From contig OX336343.1 in assembly GCA_946902875.1 (NCBI GenBank), forward strand, positions 23,111,596 to 23,175,595: a DNA stretch of 64,000 bases. Direction: 5' to 3'. Of the stretch, positions 52,255 to 62,432 are shown one piece after another. This DNA comes from Nematopogon swammerdamellus (taxonomy: Eukaryota > Arthropoda > Insecta > Lepidoptera > Adelidae). The notes under the pieces are model-generated. The model was given only the letters and a program-made list of their open reading frames with translations, did no database searches and had not been told where the DNA came from. Made by a program: the position numbers and the translations under genes. Within the stretch, counting starts at the first letter, position 1, and the number at the start of each line of letters is the position of its first letter.

Positions 52255-52663
52255 AGCGGCGGGTGGCCGAGTGGTTTGGTCATCGGCTTCTCATGCGGGA
52301 GGTCCGAGGTTCGAATCCGGTCGGCGTGTACCAATGAGTTTTTTCTGACGAAAAAAATTTACGTGCATACCTACACCCGCTGCTTCACCGTTTGGAACCG
52401 GTGTAAAACTGTAGGTCCCTTCCCTTGCCCCTTACTAGGTGGTAGGCTCAAATTGTAGTCGACTGGGTTGGTACTACCGTACTGGATGTAAGATGGCCGC
52501 AAGCAACCTCGGTTGTGTTCTCCTCTAGTCCAGTATAGCCAGAAATCCAGGGAAGTCTCCGGTATGGCACCTACCTTCTCGGAGGTGATATTGGCTGGTT
52601 AGAGCATGTGCTTTGGCCCCTCCGACTCAGCCACCCATACCGGATTACATAAAAAAAAAAAAT
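52255..52663 (+). repeat. S2 SINE, full length
   Basis: tRNA-like head (box A tggccgagtgg, box B ggttcgaatcc at about 52308-52318), linker, core and tail 2 to an A-run at about 52650-52663. Very similar to 33915-34317 and 54715-55124. Confidence 0.92.
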
Positions 52664-52976
52664 ACTCTCGGAAGAACAGACAGAACTACACGATCCACGT
52701 GGAGTTCTCACTAATGTTTTTGGTACTTACATTTTTACGTTGCGTTGGTATGTGTCAGGATGGTTTAATAGAATTTTGCCGCGGAACGAGGCCGCGAAGT
52801 GGAAGAAATTTGCTCTTTATTCTTTATTCTTTATCCATCATTCGTATGGTAGTACACTACGCTTGAATTTGTCCTGTTTAGTTTTTACAATCCGGTTCGT
52901 TCTCCTCGCGATACTAACAACATCAATGCACGTGGCTCGACGTGGGTTTTCTTTTTCTGTTTCAAACATTCTGTAT
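52664..52976. other. No gene; target duplication at its end
   Basis: Unique sequence. The last eight bases, ttctgtat (52969-52976), repeat at 53456-53463. Confidence 0.4.
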
Positions 52977-53045
52977 CAGGGGCGCCGACTTTTAGAAATC
53001 CTCATGGGTGCTCATTTTTTTCAATCAATTTTTTTTTTTATTGAA

Positions 53046-53138
53046 CAATCATCATCATCATCGGCGTGTTGCCTTTCACTGCTGGACATATGCTTCTCCA
53101 ATTTTTCACTAATTCTCCTGGCACCCGGCAGGATGGAT
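53046..53138 (-). repeat. RTE-like LINE 3' end inside the hAT element
   Basis: On the minus strand: aaaattggagaagcatatgt, ccagcagtgaaaggcaacac and a (gat)n tail. The gga-gaa-gc-tatgtccagcagtg block is the usual end of RTE-type LINEs in Lepidoptera, as also seen at 14680 and 35820. Confidence 0.65.
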
Positions 53139-53169
53139 TCGCAAAACGTTCGCACAATATTTTGCATTT

Positions 53170-53301
53170 GCCGCATTTACACATTCGCACGATGTACCTG
53201 GATGTAGTGTCGCTATATTCTATTGCATGGTATAGAATAATATAGGAGTACTATAACGTTCGCTATTCGTCGCGCCACTAGTGCGAATGTGTAAATGTGG
53301 C
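53170..53301. mobile_element. 132-bp MITE candidate with 21-bp TIRs
   Basis: gccgcatttacacattcgca plus c (53170-53190) and gtgcgaatgtgtaaatgtgg plus c (53281-53301) pair with one mismatch. I cannot fix a target duplication. It lies within the hAT-type element. Confidence 0.6.
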
Positions 53302-53554
53302 CGCTCAAAGGTTTGTAAGAAATAAGGCACTTTTATCGTAGCTCAAATCCTATTACTGATCAGTTTTTATATCTATCGTCGTGGGTGCTCCGCACCCACT
53401 ACTCACCCCTCGTGGGTGCTGGAGCCCCCGAGCTCCCACGTAGTCGGCGCCTATGTTCTGTATTATTATCTTGTTTATAAATTTGTATTTTATTAGGTAT
53501 ATTTGTTTATTAAATTTAAAATAAAAAACGTTTTATTTTAATACAACATAACTG

Positions 53555-53873
53555 CATACCACACACGATGCATCCCGACACTCAGCTTAAGCAGAGTAAT
53601 CGGTGTTGTGCTGCAAAAACTCTGGAAAAATGCAGCACAACATCGACCACCACGTTTAGCAAAGTATTCGGACAAGATAACTATCAAGCAGCAAGTAAGG
53701 CCCCACCCACCTGCTGCACGACTCGGTGGAAGGACCGTGCCAAGGTGAGAGGTGGTTAACCTGTCGCCCTTTAGCATGGCATCTCGTCATTATCACTTAG
53801 TCGCCTTTTACGACATGCACGGGGAGAGATGCAGTGGGGCTATTCTTTTTAAGTACCGGCCCCACACGGTACC
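53555..53873 (-). repeat. LR repeat, complete with leader L
   Basis: From ataccacacacgatgcatcc through the hairpin (cggtgttgtgctgcaaaaac… tgcagcacaacatcgacc), gataactatcaagcagcaag, ggtggaaggaccgtgccaag, aacctgtcgccctttagcat and leader L ending gtaccggccccacacggtac at 53873. It defines the LR unit as about 320 bp. Confidence 0.87.
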
Positions 53874-53875
53874 AA

Positions 53876-53990
53876 ATTTAAACCGGCTACCTATTACGGT
53901 TCCAAAGATACACTAGTAAGACAGACGGACAGACAGACGGCGTAGGCTTAGTAATAGGCTTCCGTACGGGTTACGGAAACCTAAAAATGA
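53876..53990 (+). repeat. F repeat, 3' third
   Basis: ccggctacctattacggttc, a gacagacggacagacagacg tract, ttccgtacgggttacggaaa and cctaaaa. It abuts the LR leader. Confidence 0.75.
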
Positions 53991-54524
53991 ACGTGAACGC
54001 AGCATGGTAGCTTAACCCAATCGCAAGATCAAGGAATGCCGCGCCGTCGCAAAGCGGCCGCCTCCACCTCATTGGCCGCTCTCTCCTCTCACCTTCGCCA
54101 ATAGCAGGCGAGTACCGAGTGGCGTTGCGCGTGCGCGCGGCTGAAACAAAAGACTGAACAGCTGAGCGAGCGAGTCGGCAATATATATTTTTGAGTTGTC
54201 AGAGAGAGAGAGGGGGGAGATGGCTCTAGGGCAACAGATTAGCGGTGTTAATTCAATAGTTAAGATCGAAATCGGAACAATGGATTAATTTATTTGATGC
54301 GGTATTTTATTTCGATAGTTACTTTATTACTTGATAAATGTTGGCTCGTTATAAAGCGATACGTTTAGCGAGCGTGAGGTGAAAGTAGGCTGCGCGAGCT
54401 ATTGTGCGGGCGGGCGGCGGTCTAGGCGTTCGGCGCAGTTAGCTGTGTCAACATTTTATCGTTGTTTCTTCAATTGGTAGTATTTTATATTGTTATGTTA
54501 TATTTTCTTTTTTTTATATATACA
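53991..54524. promoter_or_regulatory. CpG-rich unique segment, possible host regulatory DNA
   Basis: This is one of the few stretches without repeats. It is CpG-rich at 54020-54180 and 54360-54440, with a gagagagagagggg stretch at 54200 and cattggccgc/gccaatagc words. There is a weak initiator-like cgcagttagc near 54437. A promoter is possible but unproven, and no reading frame is visible. Confidence 0.25.
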
Positions 54525-54714
54525 ACGTGTCCCAAAACTCAACGTCAAGCGGGAACCAGTGAGTAGGCCAGTTTATGACTACCCAGGGAAAAATAAGAAA
54601 AAAAATCGGAGTCATTTGTTTTTTATTATATGAAAATTTTTTGAAAAACTTTTTTTGAATTTTAAATGAAATAACGAAAAAAGGACAACATCGAGACATA
54701 GATAGAGATAGAGA
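54525..54714. repeat. One end of a possible mariner-type MITE
   Basis: caacgtgtcccaaaactcaa cgt… resembles ends of TA-flanked MITEs, but no matching opposite end is found before the S2 at 54715. Confidence 0.3.
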
Positions 54715-55124
54715 AGCGGCGGGTGGCCGAGTGGTTTGAGCATCGGCTTCTCATGCGGGAGGTCCAAGGTTCGAATCCGGTCGGCGTGTACCAATGAGTT
54801 TTTTCTGACGAAAAAATTTACGTGCATACCTACACCCGCTGCTTCACCGTTCGGAACCGGTGTTAAACTGTAGGTCCCTTCCCTTGCCCCTTACTAGGTG
54901 GTAGGCTCAAATTGTAGCCGACTGGGTTGGTACCACCGTACTGGATGTAAGATGGCCGCATAGCAACCTCGGTTGTGTTCTCCTCTAGTCCAGCATAGCC
55001 AACAATCCAGGGAAGCCTCCGGTATGGCACCTACCTTCTCGGAGGTGATATTGGCTAGTCAGAGCATGTGCTTTGGCCCCTCAGTCTCAGCCACCCATAC
55101 CGGATTACCTAAAAAAAAAAAAAG
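54715..55124 (+). repeat. S2 SINE, full length
   Basis: tRNA-like head, linker, core and tail 2 to an A-run at 55109-55124. It is close to the copy at 52255-52663. tagata-type words flank both ends, but I cannot fix the duplication. Confidence 0.92.
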
Positions 55125-55779
55125 TAGATATTGATAATATCTTTTACACACAAAAAGATTTACGGGTTGGAAAGAGACTTCCCCTGGTGTTACTTAGTAT
55201 GTTAATTAAAACTTAGTATGTAAGTTATATTAAAAAAAAAGGCTCTAAAAGGTTTCTTACCCTGTCCTTCCTTATAGATTGCATTGCTGAACTGATTGAA
55301 ATGATGACGAACCATACTGAATATGCCGCTCCGGACCAAATCTCACCACTGGTGGCCAGCTGAGACGAAATATTTCCCACTTCATCACCGGTGGTGAAAT
55401 TGGAAAAAAATTCACCCAGGTGACCTCCAGTGCATGCATAATATGTCTCAATGAAATATTGTTAATGTTGTGAGTTCTGGCGAAATAAATATCTGAAAAA
55501 TCTGAATTGTATGAGAAAAGTGGACTTCCCGGTTGCCTTAACGTATAATTGTACGAACAAATTTCATGTAATGAAAAATATTTCTAAAAAAAATTACAAA
55601 GTTGCTTATCCTATAAATAACAGGTATAATGAAATAAATTAAAAACGTTTGAGAGTAATTACATGAAAAATAAAATACATAAAATACAAATGTCGTCTAT
55701 ACTGCAGTAATATACCTATACATAGATATACGCTTGTAAACACACAAACACACATACTATGATACTAAATTTTTTTTAT
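55125..55779. other. No gene; small ccaccggtggtgaaa motif repeat
   Basis: tcaccactggtggcc and tcaccaccggtggtgaa at 55345-55400 are partly palindromic. Otherwise AT-rich, no gene. Confidence 0.35.
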
Positions 55780-56400
55780 TTTTTATATTTTCTGTATGCA
55801 CATAAACGTTCCTCCATAACTCTTAAACCGATCATTCCAATTCGATGAAACTTTGTACAAGCACTTTTAACTATACGTGACACATGATAGGCTATACAAA
55901 ACTCAGTTCCGGTTACGCTAAGATGTGTGTGTACCGTGTGGGGCCGGTACTTTAAAAGAATAGCCCCACTGCATCTCTCCCCGTGTATGTCGTAAAAGAC
56001 GACTAAGGGATATGATTCCCTTCTTATATTACTAGGTGGTAGGGTTTAACCCGCTCGGGTTGGTACCACCGCACTGAATGAAAGGTCGGTCGAAACGGCT
56101 ATGTAAATAGTTTGTGTTTTCCGTCCAGTTCAGTGTAGCCGGCACGACCGAAGGGAAGCACTGACGTGGCACCAAGTTCACCCGGTGTTATGGGCTGACA
56201 TCACGGATGTTGTAGGTGATGTAGCCAACCATGTCAGTTTCCATAAAAAAAAAATGTGGCTCCCATACAAACCGAATTATTCCGCGCGCCGAAATAAAGG
56301 TAACGCAGGAACGCAGCTCGGCCTTCTTTGTTACTTACATACTTACATTCTTCTTTTTAAATATGAATTTCACGAGAGCGAAGCCGCGGGCAGAAGCTAT
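55780..56400. repeat. I repeat split by an S1 SINE
   Basis: Left half 55780-55928 (tccataactcttaaaccgat, cggttacgctaagatgtg) and right half 56255-56398 (tgtggctcccatacaaaccg, cacgagagcgaagccgcggg). The join cgctaagatg|tggctc is known from the uninterrupted copy near 15040. Confidence 0.85.
55930..56254 (+). repeat. S1 SINE, leader L + core + tail 1, inserted in an I repeat
   Basis: The insert runs from tgtaccgtgtggggccggta to the A-run at 56245-56254. atgtg is repeated at the borders. Because the host repeat is known, this copy fixes the real 5' end of the L-headed form at, or a base or two before, gtaccgtg, and shows that L is part of the mobile unit. Confidence 0.9.
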
Positions 56401-56719
56401 GTATAATAAAAAAAACTTTAAAGAAATATGTAATAAATCTAGCATCATTAGAACGTACACTGGAGTTCACAATTTGCATTTCAATAACTCAATGCCGCAG
56501 TTACTGCCTATTTAGCATCTGACGGCCTTTGTGAAACGTTCATGTATACAAATGTACCTATAGACTGTGTAAAGGTGAATATATTGAAGATATGTGGTAT
56601 ATCTACTTCGCCTTTAAAATGAAGAGCTCAAAATTCAAAACTGTCAGATCGGATCTCGCTCGCCCGCGGGCCGTCTACGGCGTAGTGGTACAGGTGGCTT
56701 CAAACTTTCAGTTGTGCAT
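56401..56719. other. No gene recognised
   Basis: Unique AT-rich sequence with a short CpG patch near 56650. Confidence 0.35.
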
Positions 56720-57014
56720 TTTTTTTTATGGAAACTGACACGGTTGGCTACATCACCTACAACATTCGTGCAATGTCAGTGCTTCCCTTCATTTCATGCC
56801 GGCTACACTGAACTGGACGGAAAACACGAACCATTTACATAGCTGTTCCGAACGAAACGTTTCATTCAGTGCGGTGGTATCAGCCCGGGCGGGATAAACC
56901 CTACCACCTAGTAAGGTAAGAAGGGAAGGGGCCTACAGTTTTGTGTGGAATCCGAACCTCGATCAGCCTCTAACGGTCGAGCCTCTAACCCATCCAAGCA
57001 GTGACCGCGCCCAG
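56720..57014 (-). repeat. S1 SINE, HH (partial) + core + tail 1 (deleted)
   Basis: T-run 56720-56727. Tail 1 has lost about 40 bp (acaacattcgtgcaatgtca), and HH stops after cagtgaccgcgcccagg, inside the 5S-like half. Confidence 0.85.
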
Positions 57015-57456
57015 GTGTGCGTATTTACAAATGAAAATGTATTTCTGTAAAATATTTTTTTCAATGAGTTTGTATTACGTCGCTGCGCTCCTCGACGTAA
57101 TACAAACTCTTTGATTTTTTTTAGCAATAAAGTATTAAAACTATCTATATATATACGGCTATAATCAGTGATGCAAAACGCAGCACCCTATATAGTACCC
57201 CCCGCCGGTCTATCCGTCCGCTGCAACACCTTGCCCGAACCTCCATTACGTATTATTAGCGGGAGATTTATAGTCCTTTCCCTCATCCCCCCCTCCACCC
57301 CCCCCCCCCTCGCTCCGGACGTAGCCTCCCCCCCTCCCCCCCCCCCCCCCCTCCCGCCCCGCGTGACGCCTGCAGCCTGCGCGGCAATATGCATCTCTTG
57401 ACGATGCGTGGTGGTTCATATACCTACTTGTGCTTTATCATCATAAGACTTTGTCT
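57015..57456. other. 17-bp perfect hairpin and a C-rich tract, no gene
   Basis: gagtttgtattacgtcg (57066-57082) and its exact complement (57093-57109) enclose a 10-base loop. Positions about 57280-57362 are C-rich with several runs of 8-13 C. Confidence 0.6.
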
Positions 57457-57823
57457 TTTTTTTTCTTTTTCTTTTATGGAAACTGACACGCTTGGCTACA
57501 TCACCTGCAACATAGTGAACTAGGTGCCAAGTCAGTGCTTCCGTTCATTTTATGTCGGCTACACTGAAGTGGACGGAAAACGCGAACTATTGACATAGCC
57601 GTTTCGACCGACGACGTTTCATTCAGTGCGGTGGTACCAACCCGGGCGGGATAAACCCTACCACCTAGTAAGGTAAGAAGGGAAGGGAAATATACAGTTT
57701 TACGTGGAATCCGAACCGCGGTCAGGCTCCAACGGTCGACCCATCCAAGTACTGACCGCGCGCCGCGCTCAGCGTTGCTTAACAACAGTCGACCGACCCC
57801 ACCACTGAGCTGCCGAGGCTGAC
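57457..57823 (-). repeat. S1 SINE, HH + core + tail 1
   Basis: T-rich start, tail 1 shortened (acatcacctgcaacatagtg), core, HH to gagctgccgaggctgac at 57823. Confidence 0.88.
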
Positions 57824-58440
57824 TATGTATGTGTATCTTGGCTATTTTGACTGATATTGTTCCAAAATTCAAAAAGAGCATCGCAATACGAACGCGCGCA
57901 CGACAGCGCGGTCTGTGCGTCGGAGTTAGTAAAATTCATTTTAACATTTATAAAATCTAAAAGAATAGAATAGAATATTTATTTTTATATCTTAAACACA
58001 GACCATGTAAATTATTATTTTTTTCATAATATAAAAGTTGCTATTTAGTATCGTTAAGACGAGACGGAAGTTAACTTTCTCCATACAAAATTGTCTTTCG
58101 GCATTTATGTTTTCTAGCCCCCGAAACATTATCCGATTTTTGTTTTTCTTGTCTTAAGGACAGTCCAATCTATGTACGTTCCTGTAATTTTTTTTATTTA
58201 GATGAAATATACCTACTACACCAGAGCAAAAAAATTTTATTTCGACCAAAAAAATTGAATTTTTTATTCGGACGGACGGACATGGCGAAACTATAATGGT
58301 TCCTTGTTGACTACGGAACTCTAAAAATCGTCAATTTAGAGTCTACAAACGCAATATCTCATAAAATTAAGTAACTTACTCCATGACCATCCCTTACAAA
58401 TGTATTATTTAGTATTGATTTAGAAGACCATATAGGGCTT
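57824..58440. repeat. J-associated sequence and I fragment; no gene
   Basis: Positions 58050-58200 (gacgagacggaagttaactt, tttctccatacaaaattgtc) match the sequence before J at 37090-37190. Positions 58270-58320 have a ggacggacggac G/F-like scrap, and 58322-58410 an I fragment (gtctacaaacgcaatatctc). Confidence 0.5.
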
Positions 58441-58854
58441 CCCGCACCCACACAAACATAGGAAAATAATGATCAATTTTGAAATCCAGCGAAAAACAAT
58501 TAAATAATTTAACTCTTTGTTTGTTACCGATTAGAAAAGTAAGATGAATTAGGTACATTTAATGAGAGTTTTATTAAGAAGTGTAAGGAGATCGCGTGTG
58601 GGGAGGGTGAGAGAAGCGAGAGGGGTGGGCGGGTGTGTGAGCGAGCGCCCCCGCCGCGCGCTCGCCGCGCCGCGCGCCGCGGGGGGCGCTCGTTATTAAC
58701 ACCTCCAGACACAAAGCGGTGCCGCCAACTCTAGCGCGTTGAAATCATTTCTAGTTATAACGTGTCTACTTACTTGTGATTCCAGCAAGAGTCATTTGTA
58801 GCTGATGCCATTACCGTGGCGTGGTTCATGGCTCAAATATTGTTTATTAAATAT
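58441..58854. other. CpG-dense unique patch, no gene called
   Basis: Positions 58600-58690 consist of gcgcg/ccgcg-rich sequence (cgcccccgccgcgcgctcgc). It may mark host regulatory or exon sequence, but no frame or splice pair convinces me. Confidence 0.3.
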
Positions 58855-59066
58855 TAACTTTTGCCCGCGGCTTCGCTCGCGTGAAATTCGTATTTAAAAA
58901 TAATTCGTATTTATGGAAGGTAGCCCTCTACCGTATATTTATTTCGGCGCGCGGAACAATTCGGTTTGTATGTGATGTCAGCACAAAACACATTGGTGAA
59001 TTAGGTGCCATATCTGTGCTTCCCTTCGTTCGTGCCGGCTATACTGAATTGAACGGAAAACGCTCT
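58855..59066. repeat. I fragment with an S1 tail/core piece
   Basis: I sequence (ttgcccgcggcttcgctcgc, gcgcggaacaattcggtttg) to about 58972, then a minus-strand S1 piece (gatgtcagcacaaaacacat, gtgcttcccttcgttcgtgc) to 59066, without T-run. Probably a deletion product. Confidence 0.65.
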
Positions 59067-59124
59067 CTATGTACGGTTAAAATATAAATAATTATGTAAT
59101 TTAACACATGTCCTTCTTTTATAT

Positions 59125-59575
59125 TATAGTATTTCAAACATACTATACTCGTCGCTATAATAATTTCCGAGATATAGCAGTTTTACCGGAAAACGTTTAC
59201 GGTCTCTTTTTGTAATTGTTTTTGCGTTACCCTCAAGTTCCGTGAATACCTCGCCATATTTGAAGTGCCGCCGGTAACGGTAAGACATATCATTTGATTC
59301 CATGTCAAAAACTATTACTGACCTGGGATCAATTTCCAGATGACAGTTATTGTCGCAACCTTCTTTTATAGTATAGTATTTCAAACATCGCTATAATAAT
59401 TACCGAGATATAGCAGTTTTGCCGGAAAACGTTTGGGGTCTCTTTTTGTGGTGGTTTTTACGTTACCCTCAAGTTCCGTGAGTAACTCGCCATATTTGAA
59501 GTGCCGGTTAAGACATGTCATTTGATTCCATGTCGAAAACTATTACTGACCCGGGATCAATGTCGAGATGACGAC
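59125..59575. repeat. Tandem duplication of a roughly 225-245-bp unit
   Basis: Unit 1 (59125-59366) and unit 2 (59367-59575) share tatagtatttcaaaca, cgagatatagcagttttrcc, cgttaccctcaagttccgtg, catatttgaagtgccg and atttgattccatgtc in the same order. They differ by scattered substitutions and by small gaps. Frames on the minus strand are open in unit 1 only. I do not recognise the protein. Confidence 0.8.
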
Positions 59576-59970
59576 AGTACTAGTGCACGGTTGTAAACAA
59601 CCTCTCGCCTCCAATCATAAATAATTGACGAAGCGAACAAATTAATCATCACAGAATCAATCCATGAAAGAAAGCGGGAACGGGCCGCGCCGATCGGCTC
59701 CAACTATTCTATTGGCCGAGTAATTGAGCGGTGTAATGCGACAGGGAAGTGAATAGCCAATCATTATCCAGTGATTAATTGTGATATCAGCATTTAATAT
59801 TCGTGTTAGGCGCGGTTTAGTTATTACGTAAATTAATGTTTCGTAGAAAAAGTTACGATTTGAGGTTAGATTTGTTATTATAGAGAGCGCGACCACCGAT
59901 GGGTGGAACCGAGCCACCCATAAGGTGTCTAACGACGCCCACGGACATCCGGTAGCACGAATACCGTACT
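59576..59970. promoter_or_regulatory. Unique segment with several CCAAT/ATTGG words
   Basis: ccaatcataaataattgacg (59613), ctattggccg (59707) and gccaatcatt (59757) lie close together with taattg words. This could be regulatory, but such words are also expected by chance. Confidence 0.2.
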
Positions 59971-60365
59971 GTACCGTGTGGGGTCGGTATTGTACCGTGT
60001 GGGGTCGGTACTTAAAAAGAATAGCCCCACTGCATCTCTCCCCGTCGCATGTCGTAAAAGTCGACTAATGGATAAGAAAATTCGTCAGCCTCGGTGGCTC
60101 AGTGGCGCGGTTGGTTAGTCAACTGTTATTAAGCAACGCTGAGCGCGGTCAGTGATTGGATGGGTGACCGCTCGACCGTTGGAGGCTGACCGTGGTTCGG
60201 ATTCCGAACCACGGTCAGCCTATGTAAAGGCTATGTAAATGGCTATGTAAATAGTTCATGTTTCCCGTCCAGTTTAGTGTAGCCGACATGAAATGAAGGG
60301 CTGACATCACGGATGTTGTAGGTGATGTAGCCAACCGTGTCAGGTTCTATAAAAAAAAAAAAAAA
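59971..60365 (+). repeat. S1 SINE, L + HH with fold-back, shortened core, tail 1
   Basis: The first about 20 bp of leader is duplicated (tgtaccgtgtggggtcggta at 59971 and 59991). HH is complete. At 60184-60220 the end of HH is followed by its own perfect reverse complement. The core then restarts after three copies of ggctatgtaaa. A-run 60350-60365. Confidence 0.88.
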
Positions 60366-60823
60366 CGAGGTTGCGAATGCCATGACGGCCTCACAGGTGC
60401 CTATTCATGCCTCTCTAAATTAAAGAAAATATACTATACTATAATACTCGAAGTATGGTAGCGGTATTCCGAATATTTTTAGAGCTGAAGTGCATTGCGA
60501 TTTGGTAACAGTAAAAGTAACAGTGGCACTCACGAGTGATGATTCACATTTGACCGAGTTTAACAATATAACAATTTTTTTTTTGTCATTGAAAATGACT
60601 TTCGATCGCAGCTTCTGTAGGGAGACTTTTTTCAGAAATAATGTAACATGCCGATATCATTGGAAGTTTAGGTCTATCGTGATGGTTGAGGTGTCAAAAT
60701 GTTTCTATTGACGACGACGACGAATTTAAAAAAAAAAGTTTTGAAAAATTTTTAAAACATTATTGTTTTATTTTTTAGAGTCCTCGTCCTCTGAAAGTCG
60801 TGTACCTATGCACGAGATCTGTG
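60366..60823. other. No gene recognised
   Basis: Unique AT-rich sequence. A 73-codon open frame (60490-60711) has no features that I recognise. Confidence 0.35.
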
Positions 60824-61178
60824 ATTTTTTTTTATTTAATCCGGAATGGGTGGCTGAGTCAGAGGGACCAATGCCCATGCTCCGACTAGCCAATTTCAAC
60901 TCCGAGTAGGTAAGTGCGGAGACTTCCCCTTGGATTGCTGGCTATACCGGCCATCATACGTCCAGTACGGTGGTATCAATCCAGCTACAATTTGAGCCTT
61001 CCACCTAGTAAGGAGCAAGGGAATCCACAGGTTTTACACCGGTTACGAACCGTGAAGCAAGCAGCAGCTGTAGGTATGTACGTAATTTTTTCCGTCATAA
61101 AATACTCATTGGCACACACGGACTGAATTCGAACCTCGGACCTCTCGCATGGGAAGCCGACGCCCAGACTCGTCAATT
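60824..61178 (-). repeat. S2 SINE, full but diverged
   Basis: On minus, the tRNA-like head (box B ggttcgaattc, box A region degraded), linker, core with deletions, tail 2, T-run 60824-60833. It is older than the three plus-strand full copies. Confidence 0.85.
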
Positions 61179-61337
61179 AAAATACATATAGACAGAACAA
61201 AAAATCAACCTTATTGCTACTTAAACATTTTTAAATAAAACAAAGCCACCGCGCCATACGACGATCATTCGTGTGGCAACTAAAAATCATACAATGATTT
61301 ATCCTAAATGTGTACAAGTTTACTATTGAGAAATTAA

Positions 61338-61661
61338 CGTGCGGGGCCGGTACTTTAAAATAATAGCCCCATTGGATCTCTCCCCGTGTATGTCGTAAAA
61401 GACGACTAAGGGATATGACTCCCTTCTTATATTACTAGGTGGTAGGGTTTAACCCGCCCGGGTTGGTACCACCGCACTGAATGAAAGGTCTGTCGAACGA
61501 AACGGCTATGTAAATAGTTTGTGTTTTCCGTCCAGTTCAGTGTAGCCGGCACGACCGAAGTGAAGCATTGTCGCGGCACCAAGTTCACCCGGTGTTATGG
61601 GCTGACTTCACGGATGTTGTAGGTGATGTAGCCAACCGTGTAAGTTTCGATAAAAAAAAAA
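61338..61661 (+). repeat. S1 SINE, leader L + core + tail 1
   Basis: Leader begins acgtgcggggccggtacttt. No HH. A-run 61652-61661. Confidence 0.9.
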
Positions 61662-62086
61662 TCACTAACGTAATATTTGAACGGTTCGTTGGGTTTCGCT
61701 CGGGTATCGCTGCAGAGCCCCGCCATTGTAAGTTCCCGCCTTTTGTTCGCTCGTGACGTTTCAATTTTGAATAAATTAAATTTCGAACGCTTCGCTTTTT
61801 TTTTCTTTTTCACCCGAGGCGCGTGAAGACGTTGGCTAATAAATTTGTTAATTATGATACGTTGAGGCCGTCTACAGGAAGAGTTTTTGTACTGGCGTGG
61901 TGTGAGTGAATGCTTTGAAAAGATAGAATTCGGAAAACAGACATGAATGTTCTTTAAATAGTTTATTTTCTTATGTAGTACCCATTGACTTATATAGTAC
62001 CACAGACAGAACAGCGATCGGTGGGTTTCAACCAAGTTAGCGCGCGACATAAGTCGAACCATCATAAAGGGATCACGTCAGCCTCG
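61662..62086. other. No gene recognised
   Basis: Unique sequence, T-rich around 61796-61812. One open frame on the minus strand runs into SINE sequence and is not convincing. Confidence 0.35.
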
Positions 62087-62240
62087 GTAGCTAAGTGGTG
62101 CGGTCGGTCATTTGTTGTTAAGCACACCTGGGCGCGGTCAGTACTTGGATGGGTGACCGCTCGACCATTGGAGGGTGACCGTGGTTCGGATTCCACGTAA
62201 AGTGATGTAGCCAACCGTGTCAGTTTCCATAAAAAGAAAA
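62087..62240 (+). repeat. Miniature S1: HH joined directly to the last 35 bp of tail 1
   Basis: HH is complete (gtcagcctcggtagctaagt… gggtgaccgctcgaccattg… gtggttcggattccacgtaa) and then continues at agtgatgtagccaaccgtgt to an interrupted A-run. The whole core is missing, giving about 150 bp. Confidence 0.88.
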
Positions 62241-62432
62241 CATCATCTCTTTATTTTTTCTCTGCCACTCCACATTCTTTCACTATAACCCAAAGGTTCG
62301 CTGGAGGAGAACGCCTACGGCGTTAAGCTGTACCTTCTGCAATTTTTTTCAAAGCTCAATAAACATATTTTGATTTTATTTTGATAATCTTTCAAATAAA
62401 TAATTTTCCATCTCGCCTTATCACTACCAAAA
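62241..62432. other. No gene recognised
   Basis: Unique spacer before a minisatellite. Confidence 0.3.

Larger units (their letters stand above)
52977..53455. mobile_element. 479-bp hAT-type non-autonomous element with nested inserts
   Basis: Ends caggggcgccgact (52977-52990) and the near-complement agtcggcgcctatg (53442-53455), flanked by ttctgtat on both sides. An 8-bp duplication and CAG/CAT-starting ends with ggcgccgact are hAT features. It contains a LINE 3' end and another small MITE. No transposase. Confidence 0.88.

Noticed and set aside
57168..57401. ORFs over the poly-C tract
   Set aside because: Composition artefacts of the C-rich run on both strands.
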